Source: Flammeovirgaceae bacterium UBA1842 (GTDB lineage Bacteria; Bacteroidota; Bacteroidia; Cytophagales; Cyclobacteriaceae). From it: DNA of 64,000 nt. The stretch lies in the NCBI GenBank assembly GCA_002338655.1, contig DDIU01000012.1, positions 4,137 to 68,136 on the forward strand, given 5' to 3'. Each line of letters starts with the position of its first letter. Within the stretch, counting starts at the first letter, position 1. This document shows positions 60,189 to 64,000 of the stretch, one piece after another. The notes below the pieces were generated by a model. That model was given only the letters and a program-made list of their open reading frames with translations, made no database searches and was not told the DNA's origin. Both the position numbers and the translations under genes were made by a program.

Positions 60189-60207
60189 ACAATTAAACAC
60201 TTACACA

Positions 60208-60816
60208 ATGAAAACGATACATATTATTCTAATGGTGATGATAGTACCTTTGTTGTCGTTTGACACAGCAAAAAACACATTATCAGATGCAGAAAGAGCA
60301 AAAGCCATCGATTATTTAAAATCAACGGAGGCTGACTTGTTTGCTGCTGTAAAGGGATTGACCCCTGAACAGTTGAACTTTAAAGCCAACAGTGAGAGTT
60401 GGTCAATAGCCGAATGCGTAGAGCATATTACCATTACAGAGGGTAGCATATTTGGGATAATAGAAGAGTCGTTGAAGGACGAAGCTGATCCATCAAGAAG
60501 GGGTGAAGTTAAGATGACTGATGAGCAGATAATGGCAACTATCATTGATCGATCTCAGAAAGTAAAAGCCCGCTCTGATTTAGAACCAACCCAAAAATTT
60601 GGAACCTATAAGGAGACACTCGATACCTATAAGAAATTACGTAAAGAGCATATCGATTATGTAAAAAAGACTGATGATGATTTAAGAAACCATTACTTTG
60701 AATTCCCTTTTGGTGTTGTGGATAGCTACCAAGTGCTTGTGTTTTTAGCAGGCCATAGTAAAAGGCACATCCTTCAGATTGAAGAGGTGAAGGCTAATGC
60801 TAATTTCCCTAAATAA
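60208..60816 (+). CDS. Exported DinB-family protein
   Basis: 202 residues with a signal peptide (ILMVMIVPLLSFDTAKN). The DinB four-helix fold is recognised from LTPEQLNFKANSESWSIAECVEHI and the last helix FLAGHSKRHILQIEEV; three His residues suit the usual metal site. DinB-like proteins often are thiol-dependent transferases or of unknown role. Third gene of the AHSA1-ArsR operon, 19 bases after ArsR. The exported location is unusual for the fold but common in this phylum. Confidence 0.88.
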   Translation: MKTIHIILMVMIVPLLSFDTAKNTLSDAERAKAIDYLKSTEADLFAAVKGLTPEQLNFKANSESWSIAECVEHITITEGSIFGIIEESLKDEADPSRRGEVKMTDEQIMATIIDRSQKVKARSDLEPTQKFGTYKETLDTYKKLRKEHIDYVKKTDDDLRNHYFEFPFGVVDSYQVLVFLAGHSKRHILQIEEVKANANFPK

Positions 60817-60824
60817 ATAATTTT

Positions 60825-60862
60825 TCTGTATGTCACTCTGTTATTACACAGTGACATACAGA
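60825..60862. terminator. Bidirectional hairpin between dinB-like and pif1-like genes
   Basis: TCTGTATGTCACT (60825-60837), 12-base loop, AGTGACATACAGA (60850-60862), a perfect 13-base stem with T-runs on either side, 9 bases after the DinB-like stop. Confidence 0.82.
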
Positions 60863-60970
60863 TTTTATATTTCACAATTGAGGGCTTTCTTGTTTAAACA
60901 AATCAATATTCATGACTTCATTTTTTAGCCTAAACGCAAAAAGCGAAATAAAAAAAGTCTAGCCTGCCAT

Positions 60971-63256
60971 TTATTTTGGCCCTTCCAACTTATAATCATC
61001 CTGTATTTCATCATCGTCAGCATAGCAAACAGGTGAACTGCCTTTAATGACCCCTTCCTTTTTACTCTCTGTGCTGATGCTATAATGTGCTAGTCCAATC
61101 TTAATATCGGTGTATGAAAAATCGTCAGAAAGTGCCGCTTTAATTACCCCTGATGAATCAACCCCTTTCACTTTAATAACGTCACATATTTGTTCCAACT
61201 TTTCCTTATCTATCAGTTCAGTGGCTTTAATTTCACCTGTGGCTATATAATTGCACAAATGCCCCAATATGGTTCCTTCTACAAATCCCCTTTCAGCAGC
61301 AATTTCTTCAACAGTCTTCCCGGCCTTGTATAATTCATAGGAGATTTCAGCAGTAGGCTTTTTTATTTTCTTTTCTACCACAGCTGCCTCTGTTCTTTTA
61401 TAAATGGTTGAAGCGCGCACGTTCTCCTTAAGTAAGGGCTTGTTGTTGATCACAGAATCAATTACCAATTCGGTTTTATTGATGGTTAAAATTTTAGCCT
61501 TGATTAACTGAGTGATATCATTTAACTCAGTGAGATAACCTTTTACTTTCTTTTGTATCGAAACCTTTTCAATTTGCTGGTTAAATGCTTTTAACAGATC
61601 TTCCAAAAGTGGTATAAAATAACCTGATGCTTTGGTCAACCGCTCATGAAGCAAGTTGAGGTAATCACCTTCCATTTCAAATTTGCGCAGCGACTGACTA
61701 AATTTCTTTCCTATTTCATTGATGTTTTCTACGGCTACTTTTTGCTCCATAGTCCAATTTAAATACTTCTGTTTAGAGCTTCTGTTTTCGTCTTTGTCAA
61801 ACTCTTTGAGGTGCTGATCAATAGCGTAATATAAATCTTGAAATTGAAAAGTTTGCTTTGCAAGCTCAAATACGTAAGCCTTACGGTCTTCTATAATTTG
61901 TGTGACAAGGTCTTGAGTTTGTGGCTTTGCCTCTTCAAAAGTTTTTAAAGCTTCGTCATTGTCCAGTGAGGTTTGGGGGATGGGTGAGGAGAGTACCAGG
62001 CCCCGAAGTGAGGTTAATCGAGATAGTGCCACATACATTTGCCCAGGGGCAAAACTGTCAGAAAGATCAAGGATGGCCTTATCGAAGGTAAGGCCTTGGC
62101 TTTTGTGAACAGTAATCGCCCAGGCCAATTTTAATGGGAACTGCTCAAAAGTGCCAATGGTGGTTTCTTCTATTTCATTGGTTTGCTTATTCAGCGTGTA
62201 ACGCTTGTTTTCCCATGGATATCTCTTCACCGATACGATATCATCAGGATCACTGATTTTTACCAAAATCTCCTTGTCATCAAGATGGCAAACCTCTCCA
62301 ATCTTTCCGTTGAAATACCGGCCGTCCCCAGAATTATCATTTTTGGCAAACATCACCTGTGCACCTTCTTTTAATCTTATTTGAGAAGATAATGGGTATA
62401 AATTCTCAGGGAAATCGCCTGAAATATTGGCATGGTACGAGGTGGGTTTTCCTTTAAGCTTGGCTAAAGACCCATTGTTTATCAGTTCGGCTTTGTGGTT
62501 ATGGGTAGTTACATGAATGTACCCTTCAAGCTCTTTTTTGTCATAGTCTTGTACATAATAGCTATTCAACTTTTCCGTATCCTTTTCCGTCATTTGGTTT
62601 GACCTAAGTCTATTGAGGATACCCAAAAATTCAGGATCAGATTGACGGAAAATCTTATCCAGTTCTAAATGGACCAGCGGAGCATTTTTTAGCACCCTCG
62701 ATTCAAAAAAGTAAGCACTATTGTAGTATTTGGTCAGCAACTTCCACTCTTCATTTTTTACTACGGGAGGCAATTGGTTTAAATCACCAATAAAGAGTAT
62801 TTGTAGTCCGCCAAAGGCTGTTTTGTTCCTTCGGATAGTTTGTAGCACTAAGTCGATACAGTCAAGCATATCTGCACGTAACATACTTACTTCATCAATG
62901 ATCAGTAATTCAAGGCTTCTAAGCAGTTTACGTTTGGAACTGTTCATTTTAAATTGCGCCAGATAGCTTTTTGGCGTATTTAGCTGAACACTATAATAGC
63001 CATCTGCCATGATCGTATTTTCAGGAATGAAAGTACCAAAAGGAAGCTGCAACAATGAATGTAATGTTACTCCTCTGGCATTGATGGCAGCAATGCCGGT
63101 AGGGGCGGCCACGGCCACGTTTTTATGGGTGTTATTTACAATATAATGAAGTAGGGTGGTTTTACCGCTTCCTGCTTTACCTGTAAGGAAGATATTACGC
63201 TTGGTATTATTAATGTAGTCAACGGCAAGTTTGGCTGTTTCGGTTAATTCAATCAT
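60971..63256 (-). CDS. Pif1-like DNA helicase with HRDC-like and helix-turn-helix C-terminus
   Basis: 761 residues. Superfamily 1B helicase: Walker A GKAGSGKTT at 26-34, AAPTGIAAINARGVTLHSLL, LLIDEVSMLRADMLD, GDLNQLPPVV, and the late motif LAWAITVHKSQGLTFDKAILD then QMYVALSRLTSLRGL. Beyond about 450 it has a helical region resembling HRDC (WTMEQKVAVENINEIGKKF) and a helix-turn-helix block like that at the end of RecQ (ISYELYKAGKTVEEIAAERG). This fused build is typical for Bacteroidota. Role: 5'-3' unwinding at forks or G4 DNA (family knowledge). Confidence 0.93.
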   Translation of the reverse strand: MIELTETAKLAVDYINNTKRNIFLTGKAGSGKTTLLHYIVNNTHKNVAVAAPTGIAAINARGVTLHSLLQLPFGTFIPENTIMADGYYSVQLNTPKSYLAQFKMNSSKRKLLRSLELLIIDEVSMLRADMLDCIDLVLQTIRRNKTAFGGLQILFIGDLNQLPPVVKNEEWKLLTKYYNSAYFFESRVLKNAPLVHLELDKIFRQSDPEFLGILNRLRSNQMTEKDTEKLNSYYVQDYDKKELEGYIHVTTHNHKAELINNGSLAKLKGKPTSYHANISGDFPENLYPLSSQIRLKEGAQVMFAKNDNSGDGRYFNGKIGEVCHLDDKEILVKISDPDDIVSVKRYPWENKRYTLNKQTNEIEETTIGTFEQFPLKLAWAITVHKSQGLTFDKAILDLSDSFAPGQMYVALSRLTSLRGLVLSSPIPQTSLDNDEALKTFEEAKPQTQDLVTQIIEDRKAYVFELAKQTFQFQDLYYAIDQHLKEFDKDENRSSKQKYLNWTMEQKVAVENINEIGKKFSQSLRKFEMEGDYLNLLHERLTKASGYFIPLLEDLLKAFNQQIEKVSIQKKVKGYLTELNDITQLIKAKILTINKTELVIDSVINNKPLLKENVRASTIYKRTEAAVVEKKIKKPTAEISYELYKAGKTVEEIAAERGFVEGTILGHLCNYIATGEIKATELIDKEKLEQICDVIKVKGVDSSGVIKAALSDDFSYTDIKIGLAHYSISTESKKEGVIKGSSPVCYADDDEIQDDYKLEGPK

Positions 63257-63280
63257 ATACTGAGTAATGGCGATTCAACT

Positions 63281-63288
63281 CAAAAATA
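63281..63288 (-). promoter_or_regulatory. -7 promoter box of the pif1-like gene
   Basis: TATTTTTG on the minus strand, a full TAnnTTTG match, 24 bases before the ATG. No TTG at the ideal -33 distance. Confidence 0.42.
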
Positions 63289-63350
63289 CAATAAAAAAAA
63301 GTAGATGGTTATTACATATAAAGATAAAGACACCAACTACGCAAAAAAAT

Positions 63351-63381
63351 AAGGCTCATTTCAACTTGTAAAATGAGCCTT
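63351..63381 (-). terminator. Rho-independent terminator
   Basis: On the minus strand AAGGCTCATTT, 9-base loop, AAATGAGCCTT, then A and a seven-T run. It ends the transcript of the partial gene at the right edge and insulates the helicase gene. Confidence 0.88.
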
Positions 63382-63401
63382 AAAAATAATTAAAGAACAT
63401 G

Positions 63402-64000
63402 TTATAATTTTGATCGAATTTCCTCATCCCAATCAACAACAACTTCATTCCATTCTGTAAGCATTGCCTTCCAACTGTCAGCACCATATAACTTTTCGTA
63501 GGCGGCTTTTGTGCCCCAGTCAGTATCTAGGTCTGCATAAGTATTAAAACTCCACAATAGTCCGACATCAGCTCCTCCTTTGGTGTGGATTTGATTATTG
63601 AAAACCAAAAAGGCACGATTTCCCATTGATTCATAAGTTTTCTTTATTTTTTCAATCAGGGCTTTAAACCTATCGTATTGACCCATTTTAATGTCTACAG
63701 CCCATACATTATACATCTTAGATTTATTGAAGATGTCCATACCATATGACAGATCTTCATCGAGCGCAAATAGTGTGGTGGCTCCGTATTCTTCAACAGT
63801 TGGGCCAACGGTCTTGTCCCAATCTGCCTGGTGGCCGCCTTCAAGAGTAGGTCGTGTGTCAAGCGAACTATATGTCCCTTTCATTATCCAGACATACCAT
63901 CCGGCCTTTTCTCCATACTCAATTCTTCTTAATACTGCCAAGTGCGGACCTTCGGGATGAAATTTTTTGTTGTGTGCTGCAATGGCCGCCTCAAACTCTA
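63402..64000 (-). CDS. Partial gene: NIPSNAP/ABM-like small protein (5' end outside window)
   Basis: The frame stays open through the window edge: upstream of the first possible TTG start at 63941 it reads EFEAAIAAHNKKFHPEGPHL, so the true start lies beyond 64000. About 199 residues are visible. The build suggests two dimeric alpha/beta-barrel (ABM/NIPSNAP-like) halves, one containing AHNKKFHPEG and GWYVWIMKGTYSSLDTRP and the other MYNVWAVDIKMGQYDRF. I know similar uncharacterised Bacteroidota proteins. Function unknown. A terminator follows it. Confidence 0.8.
   Translation of the reverse strand, partial: EFEAAIAAHNKKFHPEGPHLAVLRRIEYGEKAGWYVWIMKGTYSSLDTRPTLEGGHQADWDKTVGPTVEEYGATTLFALDEDLSYGMDIFNKSKMYNVWAVDIKMGQYDRFKALIEKIKKTYESMGNRAFLVFNNQIHTKGGADVGLLWSFNTYADLDTDWGTKAAYEKLYGADSWKAMLTEWNEVVVDWDEEIRSKL

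Overview
The window looks like chromosomal DNA of a member of the Bacteroidota, most likely order Cytophagales (inference from gene content). Supporting signs are a short primary sigma factor of 289 residues, promoters of the TTG / TAnnTTTG type, A-rich start regions without clear Shine-Dalgarno sites, a PorE-like TPR-PD40-OmpA protein, an SpmA-SpmB fusion, a TonB-receptor remnant with a carboxypeptidase-like leader domain, many TPR signalling proteins and a menaquinone gene. The DNA is AT-rich throughout. I see no integrase, transposase, phage module, CRISPR array, rRNA or tRNA.

Layout. 28-8821 (minus strand) is the accessory-looking part: an nSTAND1 NTPase with a membrane helix and WD40 propeller, a protein with TIR-like and DUF4062-like domains, and a nucleotide-translocase-like membrane protein fused to HEAT repeats and a cyclic-nucleotide-binding-like domain. 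These three genes are 4 and 11 bases apart; an MscS channel lies 115 bases upstream. This trio is the best candidate for an undescribed system: its parts suggest sensing, a nucleotide-handling effector and a membrane transporter. 8995-13978 holds the PorE-like protein and a TetR-SDR-metallohydrolase operon with two near-identical operators. 13975-19714 carries queA, menC, a VIT1/CCC1 transporter and a lone FtsX-type permease. 19794-24746 (minus) has a secreted TPR-CHAT protease, overlapping a barrel protein gene, and an AgcS symporter. 24858-31388 has a TPR-SpoIIE phosphatase, an arginase-family enzyme, a TerB-like protein, a SixA-like phosphatase and topA.

31389-33011 is a repeat-rich patch with a palindrome, a ParE-type toxin-antitoxin pair, dispersed-repeat fragments and a truncated TonB-receptor gene. 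33019-50829 is mostly housekeeping: PAP2 phosphatase, TPM protein, zinc-site-less sirtuin, TlpA thioredoxin, tex, spmAB, rsmE, acyl-CoA-binding protein, citrate synthase, prohibitin, rpoD, pyrophosphatase, SodC and queE. 50954-64000 has a TPR histidine kinase, a DUF885 lipoprotein, a convergent pair of TerB-like genes, an acyltransferase, a cytosolic binding-protein-fold protein, nhaD, an AHSA1-ArsR-DinB operon with two operator palindromes, a Pif1-like helicase and a partial gene at the right edge.

Many transcription units end in hairpins shared by convergent genes. Several longest reading frames start at TTG codons upstream of a better ATG; the coordinates below use the better start where the sequence supports it.
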